Positions 51,704 to 60,187 of a DNA stretch of 64,000 nt are shown here, in pieces. Below the pieces are notes generated by a model, which saw only the letters and a list, made by a program, of their open reading frames with translations, was not told the origin of the DNA and did not search any database. Numbering within the stretch: the first letter of the stretch is position 1; each line of letters starts with the position of its first letter. The position numbers were made by a program, and so were the translations under genes. The DNA lies in NCBI GenBank assembly GCA_903882935.1, contig CAIRZB010000071.1:1-64000 (forward strand), in the 5' to 3' direction. Source of the stretch: an uncultured Parafilimonas sp. Lineage in GTDB: Bacteria > Bacteroidota > Bacteroidia > Chitinophagales > Chitinophagaceae.

Positions 51704-52862
51704 CCCCTGCATATAATTGGCAAAGCATTTTGCCTGTTGAAATATAGTTGAACGGCCTTGCCAATGCAGAAACAGCTATGGGGCTTTGTGGCTGCCCACT
51801 GTTAATAAACCTATTTAAAACATCCGCCAGAGCGGAGGGATCATTGCCATCGGCAAACCAAGCGGTGCCATCCTGTGGCAAATATTCCCTAAAAACGGGC
51901 AAATCGCTTACTATAACCGGCACGCCACAAGCTATTGCCTCAATATTTACACAGCCAAAACTCTCAAAGCAAGAATATAACACTTGTGCCGACACCCGCT
52001 GCATTAATGCTGCAATAGTTTGTTGGGTAGTTTCACCAAACCATTTTATATCGTCGCCAATTCCTAATTCGGCGGCTAATTTTTTAAATCCGGGTTGCTC
52101 AGGGCCTACTATCCAAAGCTGGAACGGGCATTGGTACCGGCTTTTTAGCAAGGCAAAGCCCAGCAGCATTTTAACGGGGTTTTTTTGTGGTGTTAAGGTT
52201 GAAATATGCAAAAAGGTGGCAGGGGCGTTTTTGGCAGATACTGTTTGAGGAAAAAAAATACGGGTATCAACAGTATTGGGTATCACTAAAACCTTTTTCA
52301 GGTTAAATGACTTGCGCAGTGCGCTTGCCAGTGATAATGACACAGGCGCAACCGCTTCGGCATGCTCGGCAATTAATTTTAAAGGCCAATAATTAAGTGG
52401 GGTTACACCGCTTAAAATGCCCTTTGCCTCTGGCATGTAGCCACTGTACTGTTCCGTTACAACATAAGGAATCTTGTGTACCCATTTGTAATAAAGCGCC
52501 ACCAAACCGCAGCGCAGCATAACATGCACATGCAACAAATGGGGTTTGCCGTACTGTTTAATAAATTGTTTAACCAGTGCTTTGTAAAGCCACAAAGAAT
52601 AAGCGTAAGAAAAAAGGCGACCAAATAACCCCATATTTTTCGCGCTGTAATGGCAAATCGCCTCCCGTAGGTTGGGAAAGTCAGGGTCAGAATTCTCTAT
52701 AATTCTTTTTCCCTTTTTTGTATTTGGGGTATATTTTTTTACATGTATAACATGCACGGGTTGTAAAAGAGAGCAAGCTTGGGCATGGCGTTTAATAAAA
52801 TCGCCGGTAAGCACATCCACTTCTGTTGGGTACCAGCTTGCCAGCCAAACAATTCTCTTCAT
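51690..52862 (-). CDS. Glycosyltransferase family 4
   Basis: 390 aa from MKRIVWLASWYPTEVDVLTGDFIKRHAQA; an ATG seven codons upstream is in frame. GT-B fold: N-terminal ASWYP...GDFIKRHA, linker, C-terminal STLTPQKNPVKMLLGFA, FGETTQQTIAALMQRV and SCFESFGCVNIEAIACGVPVIVSD, the GT4 donor site with E-x7-E. It likely adds a sugar to a surface glycan lipid precursor, together with the flippase upstream. Sugar unknown. Confidence 0.88.
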   Translation of the reverse strand: MKRIVWLASWYPTEVDVLTGDFIKRHAQACSLLQPVHVIHVKKYTPNTKKGKRIIENSDPDFPNLREAICHYSAKNMGLFGRLFSYAYSLWLYKALVKQFIKQYGKPHLLHVHVMLRCGLVALYYKWVHKIPYVVTEQYSGYMPEAKGILSGVTPLNYWPLKLIAEHAEAVAPVSLSLASALRKSFNLKKVLVIPNTVDTRIFFPQTVSAKNAPATFLHISTLTPQKNPVKMLLGFALLKSRYQCPFQLWIVGPEQPGFKKLAAELGIGDDIKWFGETTQQTIAALMQRVSAQVLYSCFESFGCVNIEAIACGVPVIVSDLPVFREYLPQDGTAWFADGNDPSALADVLNRFINSGQPQSPIAVSALARPFNYISTGKMLCQLYAGAIDK

Positions 52863-52915
52863 ACAATTAAAAATTAGTGCCAAACATAGCCATTACCACA
52901 CCAATCGGCAGCACA

Positions 52916-54229
52916 TTATGCACCACCAGTTATCAAATTAAGCAACCAAACATAATCCTGCCTTCTCCATTTAAAAAAATCGGCCCAGGTAATGGAATAA
53001 TCTTTGTAAAAACGCATAAGCGAATACAACGTGTTTACAAAATACCCCACCGTGCTAACCAGCGCAGCCCCTATAATGCCATATACAGGCACTAAAAAAT
53101 AATCGCCTGCAACAATTACTGCCAAAGCAATGGCATTGCCTACAACATTTACGCGCAACACCCCCTTGCCCGAAAAATAGGCAGCCAGCAACACCAGTAC
53201 CGACAGGCAAAAAATACCGGGTATAATAATTAAAAAGGGCCACTGCATTTGGTTAAAGGTTGGGCCAAAAACAGCCTTAAACACTACCCCGCCAAACAAC
53301 AAGGTTATTACAAATGTAAGCAAGAAGAACTGCGAAAGCAGCCGGGATAGGGTCATTAAAGCCGTGCTTAATTCCACCCTGTTGCCGCAGCTGGCCGACC
53401 GCGGGAAGATTACACTGGCCATAATTTGCGGCACGATAAGAAACAACTGCCCCATTTTAGACACCTGGATGTAATTGCCCAAGTCGGCATCCGTACAAAC
53501 GGCCCGGTTGATATGCACAAACCAATAGTCAATTCTGTACCCGAGAAAGAAAATAATATTGCCTGAATGCGCAACCAGCGAATATTTTAATACTTGCCCG
53601 CTTTGCTGCAACGAAGGAAACGAAATTTGCCGCCAGCTTTTATTTATTATGGCAAACGCAACCACTAAAAAAAGACCTTGCAAAATGAACACCAAAAAAT
53701 AAAGGTTCAAAACGATATCTACGGAAGCATTGTTTGCAGCGGTGCCTAAAAACGGCATCGCGACCAAAAATGCAATATTGAAAAATATTAGGATGGCATT
53801 TGAAACAATAAAATTACCCTGCATGTAAAACAGCACCGAACAATAATTGGTGAGCAATAGCCCCGCTATATAACTAACGGCAAAAAAACAATATTGTATA
53901 ACCGTTGACAAAGGGGCGTGCAGTAAACTGTACTGATAAATATAGGTACCCGCCAACACCAGCACGGCCACGGCACCAGACCAACATAACGAAAACCACA
54001 AAAGCTTGTTTGGAGGCACCAGTCTGCTTGCGGAAAAGTAAGTGATGCCTGCCTCAAGGCTGAGGCTGGCCACGGTTTGTATAAACGAGAATATGTTTAA
54101 CAGAAAATAAAGCTGCCCTGTACCAGTGGCTTTTAAAAAGCGGGATAAGAACACATTGACCAATAACATGGAGGCGAAATACAAACTACGCCAAACCAGC
54201 CCCTGTGCCAACAGCTTTTTAAAATTCAT
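52916..54229 (-). CDS. Oligosaccharide flippase / polysaccharide biosynthesis protein
   Basis: 437 aa from MNFKKLLAQGLVWRSLYFASMLL; the frame upstream to 54340 reads through a repeat (SRLTIHVSRSPF) and is rejected. About 12-14 helices, a MATE/Wzx-like MOP-family exporter: FLSRFLKATGTGQLYFLLNIFSFIQTV, LGNYIQVSKMGQLFLIVPQIMASVIFPRSA. It flips an undecaprenyl-linked glycan to the periplasm. 53 nt upstream of the glycosyltransferase start, same operon. Confidence 0.85.
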   Translation of the reverse strand: MNFKKLLAQGLVWRSLYFASMLLVNVFLSRFLKATGTGQLYFLLNIFSFIQTVASLSLEAGITYFSASRLVPPNKLLWFSLCWSGAVAVLVLAGTYIYQYSLLHAPLSTVIQYCFFAVSYIAGLLLTNYCSVLFYMQGNFIVSNAILIFFNIAFLVAMPFLGTAANNASVDIVLNLYFLVFILQGLFLVVAFAIINKSWRQISFPSLQQSGQVLKYSLVAHSGNIIFFLGYRIDYWFVHINRAVCTDADLGNYIQVSKMGQLFLIVPQIMASVIFPRSASCGNRVELSTALMTLSRLLSQFFLLTFVITLLFGGVVFKAVFGPTFNQMQWPFLIIIPGIFCLSVLVLLAAYFSGKGVLRVNVVGNAIALAVIVAGDYFLVPVYGIIGAALVSTVGYFVNTLYSLMRFYKDYSITWADFFKWRRQDYVWLLNLITGGA

Positions 54230-54254
54230 TTGGTAAAAATAATGAAACGGCGAC

Positions 54255-54519
54255 CGGGAAACGTGAATCGTCAATCGTGAAACGCGAAACGGGAATCGTG
54301 AAACAGGAATCTCTCCACACCTGGTCTTAAATATCACCAAACGAACAATACAAAACCAAGTTTAGCAAGCTGGCCGAACCTAAAAACCCAGTAACGGAAT
54401 TTAAATAAGTTCTACTTAGACGCTTGGAGGTCAAATTTAACGATTTTCTACGCTCATTTCACGAATGACGATTCTCGCATCACGATTCACGTTTCACGAT
54501 TGACGATTCACGTTTCCCG
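54255..54519. repeat. Perfect 30-bp inverted repeat flanking the flippase-tpiA spacer
   Basis: Arms 54255-54284 and 54490-54519 are exact reverse complements (30 of 30), built from CGTGAATCGT / CGTGAAACG units; about 205 nt lie between them, with further related units inside (54458-54489, 54285-54310). The right arm touches the tpiA stop codon (within 3 nt). Confidence 0.85.
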
Positions 54520-54522
54520 TAT

Positions 54523-55287
54523 TTACTGTTTCAACGCATTGATAATTGCTTCAAACTCAGTGGCAATCAGCGAAGCACCGCCCACCAAACCGCCATCAAC
54601 ATCGGGCTGTGAAAATATTTCTTTGGCATTGCTGGCTTTTACGCTACCGCCATATAAAATAGAAATACTGTCGGCCACATGTTGCCCGTATTTAGACGCA
54701 ATTACCTCTCTTAGGTAAGCCTGAATTTCTTGTGCTTGGGCACTAGTGGCCGTTTTGCCTGTGCCGATGGCCCAAATAGGCTCATAGGCAATCACCACTT
54801 TCAATATACTTGCCTCATCCAGGTGAAAGAGGGATTCTTCCAATTGTTTGGCAACATATTCGTTTTGGGTGCCAGCTTCGCGTATGCTTAGTGGCTCGCC
54901 GCAACAAAAAATAGGCGTAATGCGATATTCCAGGGCTATGTCAACCTTATCGGCCAAAAACTTGTTGCTCTCGGCAAAATATTCGCGGCGTTCTGAGTGG
55001 CCGAGTACCACACACTCAATGCCCAAAGAGGTAAGCATTTCAACGGAAACCTCGCCCGTGTAGGCACCACTTTTTTTGTTGTAGCAGTTTTGTGCCGCAA
55101 TAAACACATGCTGCACACCTTTTACCTTTGCCTGCGCGGCGGCAAGGTATGGGGAAGGCACGGCGAACACCACCTGCTGGTGGCTGGTGAATTGGTAATG
55201 CTTGCTTAGTATATCATCCAACAGTTGTTCCCCCTGCTGAAGGGTTAAGTTCATTTTCCAGTTGGCTGCGGCTATTTGTTTTCTCAT
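54523..55287 (-). CDS. tpiA: Triose-phosphate isomerase
   Basis: 254 aa. Active-site Lys11 in AANWKMN, His in VVLGHSERR, Glu in VIAYEPIWAIGTGKTA and phosphate loop in ILYGGSVK and GLVGGASL. Converts dihydroxyacetone phosphate to glyceraldehyde 3-phosphate. Both its ends are flanked by CGTGAATCGT repeats. Probably its own transcript. Confidence 0.98.
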   Translation of the reverse strand: MRKQIAAANWKMNLTLQQGEQLLDDILSKHYQFTSHQQVVFAVPSPYLAAAQAKVKGVQHVFIAAQNCYNKKSGAYTGEVSVEMLTSLGIECVVLGHSERREYFAESNKFLADKVDIALEYRITPIFCCGEPLSIREAGTQNEYVAKQLEESLFHLDEASILKVVIAYEPIWAIGTGKTATSAQAQEIQAYLREVIASKYGQHVADSISILYGGSVKASNAKEIFSQPDVDGGLVGGASLIATEFEAIINALKQ

Positions 55288-55317
55288 AAAACAGGTATAA
55301 ATTATAGTATGTTTTTA

Positions 55318-55390
55318 TTCGTGAAACGTGAATGGGGAAACGTGAATCGTGAATCGTCAAACTTCAAACGTCAATCGTGAATGGTGAATA
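55318..55390. repeat. CGTGAATCGT repeat upstream of tpiA
   Basis: Tandem TCGTGAAACGTGAAT, GGAAACGTGAATCGTGAAT and CGTCAATCGTGAAT units fill the spacer between tpiA and the GlmU-like gene. Same family as the 30-bp inverted repeat on the other side of tpiA. Confidence 0.75.
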
Positions 55391-55483
55391 CCCTCAAATG
55401 GGGATTCAATAATACTTGGATCTATTTGCCATTCATTTTTATTCAATTTGTTCACAATTACTCTTTGACCAATGACTATGTTT

Positions 55484-56647
55484 TCAATTGCGGTCAAAGA
55501 TATGTTTCAAAACGTCTTTTTCTGCATCTTCCAGCGTATGGTGCTTCATTTTTTTCCAGTTGGCTATATCTCGGAGTGCTTTTTCAAATACATATTTCTC
55601 CTCTGTAGCGCCTCCCCAGCTGAAATCGGCTATTTGTTTTGGCATTAGCCCGCCATCAAAAATATTACAGCAACAGCCCACTATAGTGCCTGTGTTTAAA
55701 GTGGTATTGATGGCAGTACGGCTGTAGTCGCCCATAATAAAACCGCCTTTTTGGCCAACGGGCAGGTAACCTTTAGCCGGATAGTTAAACATCTTTACTT
55801 CCGCACCGGTGTTTTTTACATTGCTGTTGGTGGTGCCTGCCCCAAGGTTGCACCAACGGCCAACCACCGCATCGCCCAGGTAACCGTCATGCCCTTTGTT
55901 GCTGTAGGCTTGCATAACGCTGTTTTTTATTTCGCCGCCGGCTGTGCAATGGGGGCCCACAGTGGTAGCACCATAAATTCTGGTACCCATTTTTACCACG
56001 GCACCCTCGCATAGGGCAAAAGGCCCGCGGATGGTGGCACCTTCCATCACCACGGCATCCTGGCCAATGTAAATCGGCCCAGTGGATGCATTTAGGGTTG
56101 CAAAAACAACCTGCGCACCCTCTTCAATAATAATCTGCGACGGGTTTGTGTACTGGTTATTTTCCGGCAGGGGCTTGGATGATTTTTGGGTCTGCACTAA
56201 GATAAAATCCTCCCGTAACAAGGTGTCGTTCCATTGGAATATCTGCCAAGGGTATTGCAACCGCCTTACCGTAGGCACCTGTTGTATCTTATTGAAATAT
56301 TTTTGAGGGTTTGCAGCATCAAATCCATCTGGTGAAATGGAAACAACACCTGCGATGAAACCGTTTTCGTCAGCCAAGCCACAGCCTTCACCCAAAGCAA
56401 GTACGATATTTGCGAGTGCGGCATTTGCCAGCACGGCGGCATCCACCCACAAGTTTTTTGCATGCGGTATGGTTTCATACAAAGGCAGCAAATACCTAGC
56501 AGAATGGACGAAAACCTTTTCGCCGGTTTGTAATGCCCATCTTTCCCTCGCCGTAAAAATACCGGCCCTTAACTCTGCCACGGCATTTGTAAGTGTTAAC
56601 GGAAACAGGTTTTGCCGGTGTGGATTGTCAAAAAGAATGATGTTCAT
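55484..56647 (-). CDS. GlmU-like putative sugar nucleotidyltransferase
   Basis: 387 aa. The N-terminal half (LFDNPHRQNLFPLTLTNAVAELRAGIFTARERW) is the degenerate nucleotidyltransferase domain of a Bacteroidota-specific GlmU-like family: it lacks the usual LxxGxGTRM loop. The C-terminal half (~residues 170-300) is a left-handed beta-helix (ASTGPIYIGQDAVVMEGATIRGPFALCEGAVVKMGTRIYGAT), then SNVKNTGAEVKMFNYP. It may make UDP-GlcNAc or related sugar nucleotides; the reaction is not proven. Placed 7 nt after a higA-type gene. Confidence 0.85.
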   Translation of the reverse strand: MNIILFDNPHRQNLFPLTLTNAVAELRAGIFTARERWALQTGEKVFVHSARYLLPLYETIPHAKNLWVDAAVLANAALANIVLALGEGCGLADENGFIAGVVSISPDGFDAANPQKYFNKIQQVPTVRRLQYPWQIFQWNDTLLREDFILVQTQKSSKPLPENNQYTNPSQIIIEEGAQVVFATLNASTGPIYIGQDAVVMEGATIRGPFALCEGAVVKMGTRIYGATTVGPHCTAGGEIKNSVMQAYSNKGHDGYLGDAVVGRWCNLGAGTTNSNVKNTGAEVKMFNYPAKGYLPVGQKGGFIMGDYSRTAINTTLNTGTIVGCCCNIFDGGLMPKQIADFSWGGATEEKYVFEKALRDIANWKKMKHHTLEDAEKDVLKHIFDRN

Positions 56648-56654
56648 GCGTTGA

Positions 56655-56981
56655 CTAACTTAATTGCAAAAGATGGTCTGCAATTTTTACATTAAAGCTT
56701 ATCTCTGCTTTTAATGCCTTAAAAACTTTAATTACGGTATCGATGGTAGCGCTGTTAGCACTGTTTTCCAACTTTGAAATCTGTGCTTTTTGTACACCAA
56801 CCAATTTACCAAGCTGCTCCTGCGTAAGATTACGCTCCTGCCTCGCTTTTTTTATCATATAACCCAGTACATCCATTTTAAGTTCATACTCATATTCGGC
56901 ACGTGCGGGTGTACCCTTTTCACCGATATATTTATCTTTCATCTCTTCAAGAGAAAATGATTCTATTTCACCTTTTCCCAT
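56655..56981 (-). CDS. higA: HigA-type antitoxin, XRE helix-turn-helix
   Basis: 108 aa from MGKGEIESFSLEEMKDKY. The HTH is LGYMIKKARQERNLTQEQLGKLVGVQKAQISKLENSANSATIDTVIKVFKALKAEISF. Toxin gene upstream ends 1 nt before its start codon, so the two are co-translated; order toxin-antitoxin is that of higBA. Frame upstream to 57152 overlaps the toxin gene and is rejected as start. Confidence 0.88.
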   Translation of the reverse strand: MGKGEIESFSLEEMKDKYIGEKGTPARAEYEYELKMDVLGYMIKKARQERNLTQEQLGKLVGVQKAQISKLENSANSATIDTVIKVFKALKAEISFNVKIADHLLQLS

Positions 56982-56982
56982 A

Positions 56983-57321
56983 TCATTTCTTTTTGCTCTC
57001 AAAATACTTTTTCTTAATGTTTTTTGCCCGCTCAATTTCATTGGCAGGCACTTTGTCCACTTTCTTAATAAATCCGTGCGTCGCAAAAACAAGCGTGTTG
57101 TTGTTATCCGATTTGTCCCAAAAAGCAAGCAAGCGCACCTGGTTATTGCCAATTCTTATGCGGAACGCCCAAATATCATCCCTTAACTTTTTAAATAATT
57201 TAGGGTCATTCGTTTGTTCAGCCAAATCAATATTGTAAAGAATCTTTTTAATTGCCTTGGCATCAAGGCTGGCAATAAACTCATTGGCCTCTTTTAAAAA
57301 ACGTGTTTCAAAATATTTCAC
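56983..57321 (-). CDS. higB: HigB/RelE-type toxin, Gp49-like
   Basis: 112 aa of the phage-derived Gp49-like/HigB family: RFLKEANEFIASLDAKAIKKILYNIDLAEQ, LFKKLRDDIWAFRIRIGNNQVRLLAFWDKS, LVFATHGFIKKVDKVPANEIERAKNIKKKYFE. These are RNA-cleaving ribosome-dependent toxins. Family key residues (basic stretch in WAFRIRIGNNQVRLL and GFIKK) are in place, so it is likely active and kept in check by HigA. Confidence 0.9.
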   Translation of the reverse strand: MKYFETRFLKEANEFIASLDAKAIKKILYNIDLAEQTNDPKLFKKLRDDIWAFRIRIGNNQVRLLAFWDKSDNNNTLVFATHGFIKKVDKVPANEIERAKNIKKKYFESKKK

Positions 57322-57334
57322 ATCTTTATTATTG

Positions 57335-57368
57335 CAAAGTTAAAGAAACTGTTTCCAAATATAGAAAC
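57335..57368 (-). promoter_or_regulatory. higBA promoter with GAAAC/GTTTC operator
   Basis: On the minus strand TAACTTTG followed by C (57342-57335) fits TAnnTTTG, 13 nt before the higB start. Upstream, GTTTC-N8-GAAAC (57368-57351) and then GTTTC (57349-57345) make three half-sites that overlap the promoter, as expected for binding by HigA. Confidence 0.55.
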
Positions 57369-57382
57369 CTATTCTCCTAAAG

Positions 57383-57412
57383 TGGGTTGCGCTTTGCATT
57401 TTAAGCAACCCA
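57383..57412 (-). other. Hairpin downstream of the membrane gene
   Basis: Perfect 8-bp stem TGGGTTGC / GCAACCCA with a 14-nt loop, 17 nt past the stop codon of the minus-strand membrane gene. No T-tract, so its role as terminator is doubtful. Confidence 0.4.
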
Positions 57413-57428
57413 TCAAATATTTGATATT

Positions 57429-57800
57429 TTATGCCATTGGTTTTAAAAAATAAGACAATGCAAAACCGGCGCTTGCCAGCATGTAGCCAGTAGTCCCAAT
57501 CCAAAATAACGCGCCCCGCAATTCTGCAAAATTCTTTTCCCCCTTGAACGACACAATTACTACTGATTCAATAACATACCCGACAGAATAAAGAACATTA
57601 GCCATTACACCCCAGCATAATATACCAAAGTAATCGAAAGCAGATAAACGAAAGCCACTAAACAGTGCTATTGAAGCAAGACCCGAAAAGCCCACCAATA
57701 TATTGAATAACAACAACTTGCCAACCCAATAATTGTAAGCCGCAAGCAACTTGTTTGCTGTAACGTTTTCGCCAACCTCTTCAAAAATCGAGTTTTCCAT
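57429..57800 (-). CDS. Hypothetical three/four-TM membrane protein
   Basis: 123 aa with helices LLLFNILVGFSGLASIALFSG, FGILCWGVMANVLYSVGYVIESVVIV, LFWIGTTGYMLASAGFALSYFL after a polar N terminus. Not recognised. It lies between the higBA module and the DUF58 operon, same strand, but its spacing (67 nt) to DUF58 does not show an operon. Confidence 0.65.
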   Translation of the reverse strand: MENSIFEEVGENVTANKLLAAYNYWVGKLLLFNILVGFSGLASIALFSGFRLSAFDYFGILCWGVMANVLYSVGYVIESVVIVSFKGEKNFAELRGALFWIGTTGYMLASAGFALSYFLKPMA

Positions 57801-57866
57801 AACCGAAAAAAAAATAAATACAATATGAAAATTTGCTAGGCGAGTACGGTATGCCTGTTATACTTT

Positions 57867-59207
57867 CTATATCATCTGCTTCGCCTTCACCTCCAAATAT
57901 TTGTTCATGGCGTTGATGGTTAGGTTTTCGGGGGTGGTAAGCACTGCCAGTATACCATGGTTGTTCAATTCCTTCACCATTTGGCGTTTTTCAAAAGCAA
58001 ACTTCTCGGCAATGGTTTGTATGTATATGTCCTCCGTGGTGGCGGCATCTTTCTGTAGCAGGCTGTTTATTTCGGTGTTTTCAAAAAACACCACCATCAG
58101 CAGGTGGTAATGGGCTATTTTTTGCAGGTAGGGCATCTGGCGCTGTAGGCTATACAGTGACTCAAAATTGGTAAAAAGCACTAACAGGCTGCGTTGCTTT
58201 ATGCGGCTGCGAATGTAGGCATACACGGTTTCGTAATCGGGGTCCAGGAACTTGGTTTGCTGGCTGTACAACGCCTCCAACACCGCCTCCATTTGCAGGC
58301 TCTTTTTTTCGGCCAGCACAAATGTGTCAACCTTTTGGGCAAAAGTAAGCAGCCCCGCCCGGTCTTGTTTTTGCAGGGCCACATTGGTTAACACCAGCGT
58401 GGCGTTAATGGCATAATCCAACAAGGTTAACCCGCCAAACGGCATTTTCATGCTCCGGCTTTTGTCAACCAGGCAGTACACTTGCTGGCTTTTTTCATCC
58501 ACAAAGGTGTTTACCATCAACTGCCCCCGGCGCGCACTGGCCTTCCAGTTAACGGTGCGGTGGTCATCGCCCCGCACATATTCTTTTATCTGCTCAAACT
58601 CTATGCTGTGGCCTTGTTTACGCAACCGTTTTGCCCCGGCTTCCCGCAAATCGTTGCTAATACCCGTAAGGGTATACTTGCGCATTTGCAGGTACGATGG
58701 GTATACGTACACCGTTTGCGCGGCAGGTGCAACGTACCTGCGCTGCACCAATTGCAATGGGCTTTGTACGAGTGAGATGATATTGCCAAAATTATACTCC
58801 CCGCGCTCAAAAGGCTGCAGCACATATACCACCGATGCCGGCAAACCGGCAGGTATGGTAAGCTGCCTAAACCAGTTGCGCTGCTGAAACTGCACAGGCA
58901 GCTCGTCAATAAGCATTAACTGTACAGCAAAGCTGTACTGGTTTTGTAATTGAATGGTAACGTTATTTTCATCGCCGTTGCTAAACCGCGCGGTGCAAAC
59001 GCGCTGTGCGGTAATTGCGTTTTTACCGTACAGCAACACAATGTCAACTACCAATATTATGCAAAGAAAAAGAAGCGCTATTTTGGCTACGTCCTCCAGC
59101 GGGGTGGCAAAAAAAGACAAGGCAAAAAGCAACACGATGGCAGCACCTGCCATGTAGGTGCGCCTTGCGAGGTAAAAGCTTTTGTAAAAGCGGGTTATGC
59201 GCTCCAC
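57867..59207 (-). CDS. DUF58 domain protein
   Basis: 446 aa. Two N-terminal helices (VVLLFALSFFATPLEDVAKIALLFLCIILVV), a beta-sandwich region, then the DUF58 motif YVRGDDHRTVNWKASARRGQLMV and a von Willebrand A-like domain with CLVDKSRSM (MIDAS-like D-x-S-x-S). DUF58 proteins work with MoxR ATPases. Last gene of the operon; start is 2 nt after the moxR stop. Confidence 0.9.
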   Translation of the reverse strand: MERITRFYKSFYLARRTYMAGAAIVLLFALSFFATPLEDVAKIALLFLCIILVVDIVLLYGKNAITAQRVCTARFSNGDENNVTIQLQNQYSFAVQLMLIDELPVQFQQRNWFRQLTIPAGLPASVVYVLQPFERGEYNFGNIISLVQSPLQLVQRRYVAPAAQTVYVYPSYLQMRKYTLTGISNDLREAGAKRLRKQGHSIEFEQIKEYVRGDDHRTVNWKASARRGQLMVNTFVDEKSQQVYCLVDKSRSMKMPFGGLTLLDYAINATLVLTNVALQKQDRAGLLTFAQKVDTFVLAEKKSLQMEAVLEALYSQQTKFLDPDYETVYAYIRSRIKQRSLLVLFTNFESLYSLQRQMPYLQKIAHYHLLMVVFFENTEINSLLQKDAATTEDIYIQTIAEKFAFEKRQMVKELNNHGILAVLTTPENLTINAMNKYLEVKAKQMI

Positions 59208-59209
59208 TG

Positions 59210-60187
59210 TTAACGGGGTATTTCTATTGAATGAATTACCTGCTTTATCACATCATCCGTGGTAACACCTTCCATTTCTTTATCGGGCGTAAGCAACAAA
59301 CGGTGCCTTAATACGGATGGGGCCACATAAACAATGTCGTCGGGTATTACAAAATCGCGCCCTGCCATGGCCGCAATGGCTTTGGCTGCATTTAGCAAAG
59401 CAAGCGAGGCACGCGGCGACGCACCCAAGAAAATGGATTTATGGCTGCGTGTGGTAACGGTTATTTTAGCAATAAACTGCAACAGTTTTTCTTCTACCAG
59501 CGTTTTTTTAACGGTATTGCGCACTATGGCGATTTGCTCAGCCGACAACACGGGGCTGATAGAATTAATAATTTCCGAATTGCCCAACCCGTGCAGCCTT
59601 GATAAAATGGCCGCCTCCTGCTCTTCAGTGGGGTAGGGTACGTTTATTTTAAACAAAAACCGGTCAAGCTGTGCCTCGGGTAGGCGGTAGGTGCCTTCGT
59701 AGTCAATGGGGTTTTGGGTTGCCACAATCATAAATGGCACCGCCATGGGGTAAGTTTGCCCATCCATGGTAACCTGCCGCTCCTCCATTACCTCAAACAA
59801 AGCGGCCTGTGTTTTTGCCGGTGCACGGTTAATTTCGTCAATCAGCACAATGTTGCTAAAAACGGGACCTTTCTTAAATTCAAAATTGGAGTCGCGGGGA
59901 TTGAAGATGGATGTGCCCAGCACATCGGACGGCATCAGGTCGGGGGTAAACTGTATGCGCGAAAAATCAACCGCCATGGTTTTGGCCACCAATTTTGCGG
60001 TTAGTGTTTTTGCCACGCCGGGTGCGCCTTCAATCAGCACATGGCCGTCGGCCAGCACGGCCGCCACAATAAGTTTTACCATCTCCTCCTGCCCAACAAT
60101 TACCTTTTTAATTTCGTTGGTTATGGCAAAAACTGCCTCATTTAACTGCGAAAGATCGGTGCGTTGCTCGAATATTATGTCGTCCAT
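59210..60187 (-). CDS. MoxR-family AAA+ ATPase
   Basis: 325 aa, AAA_3 group: Walker A EGAPGVAKT, Walker B VLIDEINRAPAKTQAAL, sensor ATQNPIDYEGTYRLPEAQLDRFLFKI, followed by the AAA lid (PSVLRHRLLLTPD). It acts as a chaperone that remodels or activates partner proteins, usually the vWA/DUF58 protein encoded next. Overlaps the upstream stop by 1 nt (TGATG), so translation is coupled. Confidence 0.95.
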   Translation of the reverse strand: MDDIIFEQRTDLSQLNEAVFAITNEIKKVIVGQEEMVKLIVAAVLADGHVLIEGAPGVAKTLTAKLVAKTMAVDFSRIQFTPDLMPSDVLGTSIFNPRDSNFEFKKGPVFSNIVLIDEINRAPAKTQAALFEVMEERQVTMDGQTYPMAVPFMIVATQNPIDYEGTYRLPEAQLDRFLFKINVPYPTEEQEAAILSRLHGLGNSEIINSISPVLSAEQIAIVRNTVKKTLVEEKLLQFIAKITVTTRSHKSIFLGASPRASLALLNAAKAIAAMAGRDFVIPDDIVYVAPSVLRHRLLLTPDKEMEGVTTDDVIKQVIHSIEIPR

